Origin: an uncultured Eubacteriales bacterium
GTDB taxonomy: Bacteria; Bacillota; Clostridia; Oscillospirales; Butyricicoccaceae
DNA length: 20,198 nt
Direction of reading: 5' to 3'
NCBI GenBank assembly: GCA_905199135.1
Contig: CAJKFC010000026.1
Span: 1-20,198 of the forward strand
Shown here: piece by piece, positions 13,779-20,198 of the stretch
Position numbering within the stretch: position 1 is the stretch's first letter
Layout: each line of letters opens with the position of its first letter
Position numbers and translations under genes: made by a program
The notes under the pieces: model-generated
Databases searched by the model: none
What the model saw: the letters and a program-made list of their open reading frames with translations, nothing else
What the model was told of the DNA's origin: nothing

Positions 13779-14843
13779 CTATTTTGCAAGATAGTAGGAA
13801 ATCAAAAGGTCGGTCATGTAGCCGTAGGTCTTTATGCCGTCCTTTTCGCCGCTGCTTTTGAGCATGGCGTCGTTGAAGCTGTCGCCCGCCTCTTTGATTG
13901 GGGTTTCGTATTTGGCAAGGTGGGTGTTGAGCCTTGTCAGATCGTCTCTGACATTTTCAGACAAGGCGGTGGACAGCTCTGCCGCCTTTCCGGCATCGGC
14001 CGAATACAGGGAATTTATCGAATAGACATAGGCGTTGATGAGAGCCGAGTATCTGAGCTGGCTGTCGCCGCTTTCATAGCAGGACAGAAAGGCGAAAAAA
14101 TTGGCCTCGTTCTCTCTGACTATCCCCAGGGTGTGGGCGGTTTCGTGGGCGGTGATAAAGGGAATATGGGTATTTACCATATCCTCGGTGACATTGGCTT
14201 CGCCCAGAAACATAAAGTAAAATCCCGAGGTATTCCAATATGACATGGGCACAGAGAGCAGTCCTGCCTGCTTTGCCCTGCCGATGCGGCTGCGGCTTGT
14301 AAAGTCGTACTTTTCCATGAGAGTTAGGTATGACTCGTTTATTTTGGCACAGTTTTCGGAAAAATCCCTCAGCACCATAACGCCGTTTTCGTCCCGTTCG
14401 ATGAGTTTTTCGGCTTCGTTTAAATCCTCTATTATCATGGAGGTCACCTGTGCCAGCGTGCCTGAATCGTGGGGCTCTATCTCATAGGGCAGCGCGTCGG
14501 AGGCATAGGGCAGGGAAAAGGCGTAGGAGTGTAGAAAAACAAAGGAAAAATACACATAGGCGGCGGCAAACAGAACTTTTGGTATCCATTTGAAATATTT
14601 TTTCCTGACTATGCAGTATATTATGTAGAATATCAGTCCGCCGAAGAACAGAGGCAGGGCAAACTGCGCCAGCGAAAAGGGAAAGAGAGAAGAAAATGCA
14701 TTAAGACCGCCCGCGACAAAGTCGCTGAGCGGTCTTACTTTTTGCGCAAATCCTTCAAAACGGCACAGAAATCCGAAGAGCAGGGCGAAGGCAAAGACCG
14801 CCGCCGAGATAAAAAGCTCTTTTTTGAAAGATGTGTTTTTCAT
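13779..14843 (-). CDS. Membrane zincin-like protein, DUF3810 family
   Basis: A 354-residue membrane protein. Three likely helices lie in the first third (about 9-28, 58-80, 88-110). They are followed by a large domain, probably outside the cytoplasm, containing HETAH (H233, E234, H237), the HExxH motif of zinc metallopeptidases, and ENEAN eleven residues on, whose Glu could be a third ligand. This matches my memory of DUF3810, a family of uncharacterised membrane-bound zincins. The preceding GVMVLRDFSENCAKINESYLTL region is also family-like. The ATG follows the glycyl-tRNA synthetase stop by 2 nt, with no ribosome binding site, so translation probably depends on reinitiation. Peptidase activity is inferred from the motif only. 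Confidence 0.82.
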   Translation of the reverse strand: MKNTSFKKELFISAAVFAFALLFGFLCRFEGFAQKVRPLSDFVAGGLNAFSSLFPFSLAQFALPLFFGGLIFYIIYCIVRKKYFKWIPKVLFAAAYVYFSFVFLHSYAFSLPYASDALPYEIEPHDSGTLAQVTSMIIEDLNEAEKLIERDENGVMVLRDFSENCAKINESYLTLMEKYDFTSRSRIGRAKQAGLLSVPMSYWNTSGFYFMFLGEANVTEDMVNTHIPFITAHETAHTLGIVRENEANFFAFLSCYESGDSQLRYSALINAYVYSINSLYSADAGKAAELSTALSENVRDDLTRLNTHLAKYETPIKEAGDSFNDAMLKSSGEKDGIKTYGYMTDLLISYYLAK

Positions 14844-14845
14844 GC

Positions 14846-16240
14846 TTAGAATACTATTTTCTTAGAGATATACTCCTTGAGTTCGGTGATGGGGATTCTG
14901 ACCTGCTCCATTGTGTCGCGGTCACGGACTGTTACGCAGTTGTCGGCCTCGGTCTTGTCGTCGCCGACGGTTTCAAAGTCCACTGTGATGCACAGCGGAG
15001 TGCCGATCTCGTCCTGACGGCGGTAACGCTTGCCGATGGAGCCTGCGTCGTCGAAGTCAACCATAAAGTCTTTGGAGAGCTCTGTCCAAATCTCCTGAGC
15101 CTTGTCGTTGAGCTTTTTGGAGAGGGGCAGCACGCAGCACTTGAAAGGAGCGAGAGCAGGGTGAAGTCTCAAAACGGTGCGGACATCGCCCTCTGCTATC
15201 TCCTCTTCGTCATAGGCGTCAACAAGGAAGGCGAGAACAGAGCGGTCTGCGCCGAGGGAGGGCTCTATGACATAGGGAATATATTTTTCGTTGGTTTGCT
15301 GATCGAAATATTCGAGGTTTTCGCCCGAAACTCTCTGATGAGCCGAAAGGTCGAAATCAGTTCTCGAGGCTATGCCCCAAAGCTCGCCCCAGCCGAAGGG
15401 GAAGACAAACTCGATGTCGGAGGTTGCGTTGGAGTAGTGGGAAAGCTTTTCCTTTTCGTGGTCTCTTATACGCATGTTTTCCTCTTTGAGACCCAGCTGC
15501 TTGAGCCAGTTTACGCAGAAGTTTTTCCAGTATTCAAACCAGTCGAGCTCTGTGCCGGGCTTGCAGAAGAACTCAAGCTCCATCTGCTCAAATTCCCTTG
15601 TGCGGAAGATGAAATTGCCGGGAGTGATCTCATTTCTGAAGGACTTGCCTATCTGGGCTATGCCGAAGGGGATCTTCTTTCTGGTGGTGCGCTGGACATT
15701 CTTGAAGTTTACGAAAATACCCTGAGCTGTCTCGGGACGGAGGTATATCTCGCTCTTGCTGTCCTCTGTGACGCCCTGGAATGTCTTGAACATGAGGTTG
15801 AAGCTGCGGATAGGGGTAAAGTCGGAGCTTCCGCAGTTGGGGCAGACGATACCCTTTTCTTTGATTATTCTTTCAAGCTCCTCGTTGGAGGCGCCTGCAG
15901 GCTCGACTCCCGTCTGCTTTTCGATGAGGTCGTCGGCTCTGTGTCTTGTGCGGCAGCTCTTGCAGTCCATGAGGGGATCGGAAAATCCCGAGAGATGTCC
16001 GCTGGCCTCCCATGTCTTGGGATTCATGAGTATGGCGCTGTCAAGACCTACATTGTAGGGGGATTCCTGCACGAACTTTTTGAGCCATGCCTTTTTGACA
16101 TTGTTCTTGAGCTCCACGCCGAGGGGGCCGTAGTCCCATGTGTTGGAAAGACCGCCGTAGATCTCGCTTCCGCTGTATATAAAGCCGCGTCCCTTGCAGA
16201 GCGCGACTATTTTGTCCATAGTCTTTTCAGAATTATTCAT
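14846..16240 (-). CDS. glyQS: Glycyl-tRNA synthetase, single-chain (alpha2) class II type
   Basis: A 464-residue cytoplasmic enzyme that charges tRNA-Gly with glycine. Class II features in order: YGGLSNTWDYGPLG near the N-terminus, a zinc-type insertion with two cysteine pairs (C93/C96 in CKSC, C133/C136 in CPNC), RPETAQGIF and FRNEITP with FRTREFEQMELEFF (motif 2 region), and EPSLGADRSVLAF (motif 3), then the anticodon-binding domain (HPALAPFKCCVLPL to the end). This is the homodimeric form found in Gram-positive bacteria, archaea and eukaryotes rather than the alpha2beta2 GlyQ/GlyS form. GGAGG lies about 7 nt before the ATG. The leader is only about 27 nt, too short for a T-box, which is notable because many Firmicute glycyl-tRNA synthetase genes have one. 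Confidence 0.96.
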   Translation of the reverse strand: MNNSEKTMDKIVALCKGRGFIYSGSEIYGGLSNTWDYGPLGVELKNNVKKAWLKKFVQESPYNVGLDSAILMNPKTWEASGHLSGFSDPLMDCKSCRTRHRADDLIEKQTGVEPAGASNEELERIIKEKGIVCPNCGSSDFTPIRSFNLMFKTFQGVTEDSKSEIYLRPETAQGIFVNFKNVQRTTRKKIPFGIAQIGKSFRNEITPGNFIFRTREFEQMELEFFCKPGTELDWFEYWKNFCVNWLKQLGLKEENMRIRDHEKEKLSHYSNATSDIEFVFPFGWGELWGIASRTDFDLSAHQRVSGENLEYFDQQTNEKYIPYVIEPSLGADRSVLAFLVDAYDEEEIAEGDVRTVLRLHPALAPFKCCVLPLSKKLNDKAQEIWTELSKDFMVDFDDAGSIGKRYRRQDEIGTPLCITVDFETVGDDKTEADNCVTVRDRDTMEQVRIPITELKEYISKKIVF

Positions 16241-16273
16241 AAAAGTCCTCCGTTTTAAATATACATATACATT

Positions 16274-16302
16274 ATAATATCGTGAAAGACATCAGTTGTC
16301 AA
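16274..16302 (-). promoter_or_regulatory. Promoter of the glycyl-tRNA synthetase gene
   Basis: On the minus strand: TTGACA (16302-16297), 17-nt spacer, TATTAT (16279-16274). The predicted start is near 16267, leaving a leader of about 27 nt with the GGAGG ribosome binding site. Confidence 0.82.
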
Positions 16303-16329
16303 GGCGCAGAAGGTGTCAGATTAAAAATA

Positions 16330-16358
16330 TTGACATTTTCTCATCATTGTGATATAAT
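16330..16358 (+). promoter_or_regulatory. Consensus promoter of tRNA-Pro
   Basis: TTGACA (16330-16335), 17-nt spacer, TATAAT (16353-16358), with a TG one base before the -10. Both boxes match the sigma-A consensus exactly, as expected for a stable-RNA promoter. Transcription would begin a few bases before the mature 5' end at 16374. Confidence 0.92.
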
Positions 16359-16373
16359 CTAACGGTATCTGAT

Positions 16374-16449
16374 CGGGGTGTAGCGCAGTTGGTAGCGCGC
16401 CTGCTTTGGGAGCAGGATGTCGGGTGTTCGAGTCACCTCACTCCGACCA
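16374..16449 (+). tRNA. tRNA-Pro (anticodon UGG), CCA encoded
   Basis: A 76-nt cloverleaf. The acceptor stem CGGGGTG pairs with CACTCCG (one G-U), followed by A and an encoded CCA at 16447-16449. The D arm is GCGCAGTTGGTAGCGC. The anticodon stem CCTGC/GCAGG encloses TTTGGGA, with anticodon TGG. The T arm is GGGTG TTCGAGT CACCT. The UGG anticodon reads proline codons CCN, mainly CCA and CCG. It is a single-gene transcript with its own promoter and terminator. Confidence 0.96.
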
Positions 16450-16453
16450 TATT

Positions 16454-16485
16454 ATGCCGAGTCCTTAAAAGGGCTCGGCATTTTT
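16454..16485 (+). terminator. Intrinsic terminator of tRNA-Pro
   Basis: An 11-bp stem with one G-U pair (16454-16464 with 16471-16481), a TTAAAA loop, then TTTTT. It begins 4 nt after the CCA end. Confidence 0.9.
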
Positions 16486-16491
16486 GTTTTC

Positions 16492-16526
16492 AATGAAAAA
16501 AGACGGCTCAGCCGTCTTTTTTCATT
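16492..16526. terminator. Terminator of the nitroreductase gene (usable on both strands)
   Basis: A 16-bp perfect stem (16492-16507 with 16511-16526) around a three-base loop, with A-run and T-run in the arms. It lies just beyond the stop of the minus-strand nitroreductase and backs up the tRNA terminator in the other direction. Confidence 0.9.
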
Positions 16527-16550
16527 TAGAAATGGGGGGAGGAAAGGAGA

Positions 16551-17069
16551 TTATCTTATATAGTAGACATAGTTTTCTTTTCTGGGCTTGGGAGCGGGCT
16601 CTTCGCCGTCGATATATCCCAAAATACAGTGGCCTATTCCTTCGTAATCTCCCTCAATGCCGAGAGATTTGAGCATGGCCTTGCCTTCCTCGCTGTCAAA
16701 TTCCTCTTTTGCCCTGTGTATCCAGCAGCTCGACACGCCGAGAGCGTGGGCGGCGTTCATGAGATTGCCCATTACGAGACTGCCGTCATATTTATAGGTG
16801 GGTATGTTTTTGTCGGCCAGTACTATGAGCAGAGCGGGGGCACCGTAAAACGGGTCTTTGTCCGAGCCGTTGACGGCGGCGTTCATCTTGGAGAGCTTGT
16901 CTCTCATTGCCTTGTCGGTGACTGCGATGATTATGGGGGACTGTCTGCCCATGGCGGTGGGGGCGTATGTGCCCGCTTCTATGATTTTTTCGAGGATATC
17001 TTCCGGTATCGGGTCGGGTTTGTAGCTTCTGACGCTTCTGCGTGTGAGCAGGTTTTGCATGGCATCCAT
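16551..17069 (-). CDS. Nitroreductase family FMN enzyme
   Basis: A 172-residue flavoenzyme that uses FMN and NAD(P)H to reduce nitroaromatics, quinones or similar acceptors; the physiological substrate is unknown. The N-terminus LLTRRSVRSYKPDPIPEDIL carries the RRSxR FMN-phosphate signature. EAGTYAPTAMGRQSP is the typical second block, and GVSSCWIHRAKEEF with HCILGYIDGEEP forms the C-terminal block. This is the short clostridial form, usual length. AAAGGAGGAAA precedes the ATG by about 6 nt. It is monocistronic, with a promoter at 17116-17144 and the terminator at 16492-16526. Confidence 0.92.
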   Translation of the reverse strand: MDAMQNLLTRRSVRSYKPDPIPEDILEKIIEAGTYAPTAMGRQSPIIIAVTDKAMRDKLSKMNAAVNGSDKDPFYGAPALLIVLADKNIPTYKYDGSLVMGNLMNAAHALGVSSCWIHRAKEEFDSEEGKAMLKSLGIEGDYEGIGHCILGYIDGEEPAPKPRKENYVYYIR

Positions 17070-17115
17070 AAAAATTTCCTCCTTTGATATTGAACCTGTA
17101 TATTCTTATGGTTAC

Positions 17116-17144
17116 ATTGTATCACAATAAAACTAAATTTTCAA
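17116..17144 (-). promoter_or_regulatory. Promoter of the nitroreductase gene
   Basis: On the minus strand: TTGAAA (17144-17139), 17-nt spacer, TACAAT (17121-17116), with TG one base before the -10. The leader is about 40 nt. Confidence 0.75.
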
Positions 17145-17171
17145 CAAGTCAAAAAGAAAGTTTGTTGGTTT

Positions 17172-17227
17172 TTGACAAAGAATGAAATGCTTAATAAATG
17201 GACACAGATGATCTCTTATGGTAAAAT
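17172..17227 (+). promoter_or_regulatory. Tandem candidate promoters of the EFR1 gene
   Basis: Two overlapping units in series: TTGACA (17172-17177), 17 nt, TAAATG (17195-17200); and TGGACA (17199-17204), 17 nt, TAAAAT (17222-17227) with TG just before the -10. The second has the better -10 box and gives a leader of about 35 nt. The first has a perfect -35. Confidence 0.6.
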
Positions 17228-17267
17228 AGAGATATAAAGATTATCGAAAAACAAGAGGTGAAAAACA

Positions 17268-17870
17268 ATGATAGTGTATTTTTCGGGTACGGGAAACAGC
17301 AGATACTGCGCGAAAATGGCGTCCGATTTGCTTCTGGACAGCGTGACGGACAGCTTTGATTTTATAAGAAACGGCATAAGGGCAAATCTTGAGTCGGAAA
17401 AGCCGTGGATTTTTGTCTGTCCCACTTACAGCTGGCAGATGCCGAGGGTTTTTGAAGATTTTATAGAGAAAACGGTGTTTACAGGCAGCAGGGAGGCATA
17501 TTTTATCCTGACCTGCGGAGGAGAGACGGGAAACGCCGCCGAGAGAGTAAAAGAGCTGTGTGACAAAAAAGGTTTTGAGTTCAAGGGACTTTTGCCAGTG
17601 GTTATGCCGGACAACTACATCGTGATGTTCAAGGCTCCCACAGAGGAGAAATCGGCAGAAATGATAAAAAAGGCCGAGGAAAAGATGAAAAAGGGCATAG
17701 AGCTCATAAAAAACGGCGAGATCTTTCCCGCCGTCAAGGTGAGCGCTGCCGACAGGCTCAAGTCGGGAATAGTAAACGAGGGATTTTATAGATTCTTCAT
17801 AAAAACCAAGGGCTTCAGGGTTAAAGGCGCCTGTATAGGCTGCGGAAAATGTGAAGAGGTGTGCGTACTC
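17268..17870 (+). pseudogene. EFR1-type flavodoxin/4Fe-4S protein, cut off by the chimeric join
   Basis: The first about 200 residues of a flavodoxin-ferredoxin fusion, a family normally near 260. The N-terminus IVYFSGTGNSRYCA is the FMN phosphate loop of flavodoxins, and VCPTYSWQMPRVFEDFIE and FILTCGGETGNAAERV continue the fold. The C-terminal ferredoxin part begins at ACIGCGKCEEVC, the first 4Fe-4S motif, and then breaks: its fourth Cys would lie there, but the following residues (TTCWCRTGG) are a frame-shifted reading of murB and run to a meaningless stop at 17931-17933. The second 4Fe-4S motif is missing. AGAGGTGA precedes the ATG by about 6 nt. The gene was probably intact in its source genome and is truncated by the join, not by decay. 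Confidence 0.85.
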
Positions 17871-17875
17871 ACAAC
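17865..17875. other. Join between two unrelated sequences (probable assembly chimera)
   Basis: On the left the reading frame is a ferredoxin motif (frame of 17268). On the right, one frame over, the sequence is the NLLVSDRG region of MurB, which should be preceded by about 80 more MurB residues that are absent. GC content and codon choice also change here, to GC-rich DNA. Both genes lose essential parts at the same point, so no functional fusion is expected. There is no repeat or mobile element at the boundary. Confidence 0.85.
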
Positions 17876-18577
17876 CTGCTGGTGTCGGACCGGGGGCTGG
17901 ACACCCTGGTCATCAAAACGGCGGAGCGCATGACCGGCATCCGCCGTCTGGACGATGTGACCCTGGAGGCCGATGCCGGTGTGCTGCTGAGCCGTCTGGC
18001 GGTATATGCCCAGCAGGCGGGGCTGGCGGGGCTGGAATTTGCCCACGGCATCCCCGGCACCCTGGGGGGCGCCGTGATGATGAACGCGGGGGCCTACGGC
18101 GGCGAGATGAAGGACGTACTATCCTCGGTGAGCTTTCTTGACAGCGATGCGGAGCTTTTCAGGCTTCCGGCCGGGGAGCTTGGGCTCGGCTACCGGCGCA
18201 GCATTTTTTCCGACACCGGGAGCATCATCCTCGACGCCGAGATAAGGCTGACGCCGGGGGACCGGGGGGAAATAGGCGCGCGCATGCGCGAGCTTGCTCA
18301 AAAGCGCCGCGCCTCCCAGCCGCTCGACCTGCCCTCGGCGGGCAGCACCTTCAAGCGGCCTGCCGGAGGATACGCGGCCGCGCTCATAGACCAGGCGGGG
18401 CTCAAGGGCTTCGCCATAGGCGGGGCGCAGGTCTCGGAAAAGCACGCGGGCTTCGTCGTGAACCGCGGCGGGGCCACGTTTGAGGACGTGCTGCGCCTCA
18501 TGGCGCACATAGAAAAGACGGTCTTTGAAAAAAGCGGCGTCCGGCTGGAGCCGGAGGTCAGGATCTTGAAGGGTTAA
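17873..18577 (+). CDS. murB: UDP-N-acetylenolpyruvoylglucosamine reductase, N-terminus missing
   Basis: The C-terminal about 234 residues of MurB (usual length about 300), the FAD enzyme that reduces UDP-GlcNAc-enolpyruvate to UDP-MurNAc in peptidoglycan synthesis. Visible are NLLVSDRG, GLEFAHGIPGTLGGAVMMNAGAYGGEM (FAD and substrate binding), GYRRSIF, SAGSTFKRP with the proton-donor Ser, LKGFAIGGAQVSEKHAGFVVN and LEPEVRI with the catalytic Glu near the end. The N-terminal FAD-binding part is absent because of the join at about 17,870; the GTG at 17861 is an artefact of it. rapZ follows after 3 nt. Codon style changes inside the gene at about 18,116, so even this portion may come from two genomes. 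Confidence 0.9.
   Translation, partial: NLLVSDRGLDTLVIKTAERMTGIRRLDDVTLEADAGVLLSRLAVYAQQAGLAGLEFAHGIPGTLGGAVMMNAGAYGGEMKDVLSSVSFLDSDAELFRLPAGELGLGYRRSIFSDTGSIILDAEIRLTPGDRGEIGARMRELAQKRRASQPLDLPSAGSTFKRPAGGYAAALIDQAGLKGFAIGGAQVSEKHAGFVVNRGGATFEDVLRLMAHIEKTVFEKSGVRLEPEVRILKG
18110..18122. other. Possible second join inside murB (codon-style break)
   Basis: Upstream (17873-18115) every leucine codon is CTG (12 of 12), isoleucine is ATC and arginine is CGN. Downstream (18119-18577) leucine is CTG in only 4 of 17, with CTC and CTT frequent, and ATA and AGG appear, as in the rapZ gene that follows. The reading frame is kept and the boundary falls in the highly conserved GGEMKDV stretch, where related murB genes can share long identical runs. 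Confidence 0.5.
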
Positions 18578-18580
18578 GGG

Positions 18581-19438
18581 ATGGAATTTCTCATAATTTC
18601 CGGCATGTCCGGCGCGGGCAAGAGCCTCGCGGCGGACATACTCGAAGACATGGACTACTACTGCGTGGACAACATGCCCGTGGCGCTGCTGCCGCGCTTT
18701 GCGGAGCTCTGCCTTGCGACGCGCGGGCGCTACGAGCGCGTGGCCCTTGTCACGGACGTGCGCGAGAGGGAGAGCATCTCGGGCCTCATCGAGGCCCTGG
18801 ACAGGCTCTGGGAGCAGGGCCTGGAGTACAGGATACTCTACGTCGAGGCGGACATGCCCACCATCGTGCGCCGCTACAAGAGCTCGCGCCGGCCGCATCC
18901 CATGCTCGCGGGCGGCTCCATCGAGGAGGCCGTGCGCCTTGAAGTGGCGGCCCTCGCGCCGCTCAGGGAGCGGGCAGACTACATCATCAACACCACGGGC
19001 CTCACAACGGCGATGCTCCAGGCGCGCATCGCGGCTCTGCTGCCGGGCGGGGCCGGCGCGCGGCGCCTTGCCGTCACGGTGACGGCCTTCGGATACAAAT
19101 ACGGCCTGCCCATGGACGCGGACCTCGTCTTCGACGTGCGCTTTCTGCCGAACCCCTTCTACGTCGAGGAGCTCCGGGGCCTCTCGGGCCTTGACAAGCC
19201 GGTGTCGGACTTCGTGCTCGGCTGCGGGGACGCGCGGCGTTTTCTGGAGAAGCTGGAGGATCTGCTCCGCTTCCTCATGCCGCTCTATCTGGAGGAGGGC
19301 AAATACAACCTGAACATAGCCATAGGCTGCACGGGCGGGCGGCACAGGAGCGTAGCCGTCGCCTGCGCGCTGGCGGACAGTCTGGAGGAGGCGGGCATCC
19401 CCGCCGCGCGGAGCTTCCGCGACCTTGAAAAGGGGTGA
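18581..19438 (+). CDS. rapZ: RapZ/YvcJ family nucleotide-binding protein
   Basis: A complete 285-residue P-loop protein. The N-terminus has Walker A GMSGAGKS (about 8-15), followed by ALEDMG-like DILEDMDYYCVDNMPVALLP. ALVTDVRERE and YVEADMPTIVRRYKSSRRPHP follow. The C-terminal domain has TVTAFGYKYGLPMDADLVFDVRFLPNPFY and NIAIGCTGGRHRSV. Enterobacterial RapZ guides RNase E to the GlmZ small RNA and senses GlcN6P; Gram-positive YvcJ hydrolyses nucleotides and affects competence, so the RNA role should not be assumed here. Its start is 3 nt after the murB stop, with an AAGGG-type ribosome binding site overlapping that stop. It lies in the conserved murB-rapZ-yvcK cluster. Confidence 0.95.
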   Translation: MEFLIISGMSGAGKSLAADILEDMDYYCVDNMPVALLPRFAELCLATRGRYERVALVTDVRERESISGLIEALDRLWEQGLEYRILYVEADMPTIVRRYKSSRRPHPMLAGGSIEEAVRLEVAALAPLRERADYIINTTGLTTAMLQARIAALLPGGAGARRLAVTVTAFGYKYGLPMDADLVFDVRFLPNPFYVEELRGLSGLDKPVSDFVLGCGDARRFLEKLEDLLRFLMPLYLEEGKYNLNIAIGCTGGRHRSVAVACALADSLEEAGIPAARSFRDLEKG

Positions 19439-19442
19439 GTAC

Positions 19443-20198
19443 ATGAGCAGACGCAGACGCGAGGCCGACCCGCGCATCGTCGTCATAGGCGGCGGCACGG
19501 GGCTCTCGACCATGCTCCGGGGCCTGAAGCGGCAGTCGGAGAACATAACGGCCGTCGTCACCGTGGCGGACGACGGCGGCGGCTCGGGCATGCTCCGGGC
19601 CGACCTAGGCATGCCGCCCCCGGGCGACGTGCGCAACTGCATCCAGGCCCTGGCGAACACGGAGCCGACGATGGAAAAGCTCCTGGCCTACCGCTTCACC
19701 GAGGGCAGCCTCAGGGGCCAGAGCTTCGGCAACCTCTTTCTCGCCGCGCTCAACGGCATGTCGGAGACCTTCGACGAGGCCGTGCGCAAGATGAGCGAGG
19801 TCCTGGCCATCACGGGCCGGGTCCTGCCCGTCACGAACGAGAATGTCTACCTCGCCGCAGAGTTCGACGACGGCAGCGAGATAACCGGGGAATCCCGCAT
19901 AGCGGATTTCAAAAAGAGCCTGGGCGCAAGGATACTGCGGGTCCGGCTCATACCCGAGCGCCCGCCCGCGCTGGCCGAGGTCATTGAGGCGATAGGAGCT
20001 GCGGACATGATAGTCCTCGGCCCCGGCAGCCTTTATACCAGTATCATGCCGAACCTTCTGACGGAAGGCGTGGCGCGCGCCGTGGCCGAGGCGGACGCAT
20101 TCAAGATCTATGTCTTGAACGTAATGACGCAGGACGGGGAGACGGAGGGCTATACCGCCGCCGACCATATCGGCGCGCTGTTCTCCAACTCCGGCGAG
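19443..20198 (+). CDS. yvcK: YvcK/CofD-like protein (gluconeogenesis factor), 3' end outside window
   Basis: The first 252 residues of a protein usually near 320. It begins after a short basic leader (MSRRRREADP) with VVIGGGTGLSTMLRGLK, the nucleotide-binding loop of the CofD-like family. TVADDGGGSGMLR, PPGDVRNCIQAL, GQSFGNLFLAAL and LGPGSLYTSIMPNLL follow, all hallmarks of YvcK. In Bacillus it is needed for growth on gluconeogenic carbon sources, affects cell shape and binds UDP-sugars. The start is the ATG 4 nt after the rapZ stop, with AAGGGGTGA overlapping that stop. No stop codon appears before the window edge; whiA would be the usual next gene. Confidence 0.95.
   Translation, partial: MSRRRREADPRIVVIGGGTGLSTMLRGLKRQSENITAVVTVADDGGGSGMLRADLGMPPPGDVRNCIQALANTEPTMEKLLAYRFTEGSLRGQSFGNLFLAALNGMSETFDEAVRKMSEVLAITGRVLPVTNENVYLAAEFDDGSEITGESRIADFKKSLGARILRVRLIPERPPALAEVIEAIGAADMIVLGPGSLYTSIMPNLLTEGVARAVAEADAFKIYVLNVMTQDGETEGYTAADHIGALFSNSGE

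Noticed and set aside
14831..16258. A 475-codon open frame on the plus strand, opposite glycyl-tRNA synthetase
   Set aside because: It lies entirely on the antisense strand of a gene with full class II synthetase motifs. Its translation has no family features, it lacks a ribosome binding site, and it runs against the promoter layout.
17861..17872. GTG at 17861 as a true murB start, giving a short MurB
   Set aside because: It lies within the left-hand EFR1 sequence. MurB needs the roughly 80 N-terminal residues that are missing, and there is no suitable ribosome binding site context from the murB source genome.
17268..17933. A real 221-residue EFR1 variant with a new C-terminus
   Set aside because: The last 20 or so residues are murB sequence read in the wrong frame, so the apparent protein is an artefact of the join.
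18119..19660. A 513-codon open frame on the minus strand under murB, rapZ and yvcK
   Set aside because: High GC lowers stop frequency on the opposite strand. The translation is Arg/His/Ala-rich without motifs, while the plus strand encodes three recognisable conserved proteins. The same applies to 19605-20168 minus.
1..20198. CRISPR arrays, insertion sequences, prophage genes, attachment sites near the tRNA, or defence genes
   Set aside because: No spaced direct repeats, transposase or integrase motifs or phage structural genes were seen. The tRNA-Pro 3' end is followed by its own terminator, and I noticed no second copy of it elsewhere in the window.

Overview
The window looks like a metagenome-assembled contig from an anaerobic, Gram-positive Clostridia bacterium, probably of the Ruminococcaceae/Oscillospiraceae type. 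This is inferred from strong AGGAGG-type ribosome binding sites, clostridial gene sets (Crp regulator beside a ferredoxin protein, YloU-FakA, single-chain glycyl-tRNA synthetase, an EFR1-type flavodoxin/ferredoxin) and heavy use of ATA and AGA/AGG codons. By eye, positions 1 to about 17,865 have moderate GC. From about 17,870 to the end the DNA is clearly GC-richer and belongs to different genes in a different style. I read that boundary as a join between unrelated genomes, most simply an assembly chimera.

Layout from the left: (1) the C-terminal 317 residues of a methionine gamma-lyase, then two small membrane-anchored or membrane proteins of unknown function, closed by a bidirectional terminator (about 1790-1817). 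(2) A divergent pair, a ferredoxin-domain protein (minus) and a Crp/Fnr regulator (plus), with a consensus promoter and a perfect inverted repeat between them that suggests autoregulation. (3) An unknown membrane-anchored extracellular protein (minus). (4) A tight minus-strand operon, transcribed yloU - fakA - DUF3298 lipoprotein - rlmD-type RNA methyltransferase, in which most ribosome binding sites overlap the preceding TAG stop codon. (5) Divergent from it, a DUF4349 lipoprotein with its own terminator. (6) A plus-strand operon: MATE exporter - YfbR 5'-deoxynucleotidase - small membrane protein - MFS transporter, ended by a 16-bp-stem terminator. (7) Minus-strand glycyl-tRNA synthetase followed 2 nt later by a membrane protein with an HExxH zinc-peptidase motif (DUF3810-like). 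(8) A tRNA-Pro(UGG) with a full consensus promoter and terminator, back to back with the glycyl-tRNA synthetase promoter. (9) A nitroreductase (minus). (10) A flavodoxin/ferredoxin (EFR1) gene cut off inside its first 4Fe-4S motif.

After the cut, the sequence resumes in the middle of murB, followed by rapZ and the first 252 codons of yvcK. This is the conserved murB-rapZ-yvcK cluster of Gram-positive bacteria. Within murB the codon style changes again at about 18,116: leucine is CTG in 12 of 12 codons before it and in 4 of 17 after it. The right end may therefore contain pieces of three genomes.

I found no CRISPR array, insertion sequence, phage module or recognisable new defence system. The most informative observations are the chimeric right end, the Crp/ferredoxin regulatory module, the stop/ribosome-binding-site overlaps in the fakA operon, and a zincin-like membrane protein coupled to glycyl-tRNA synthetase.
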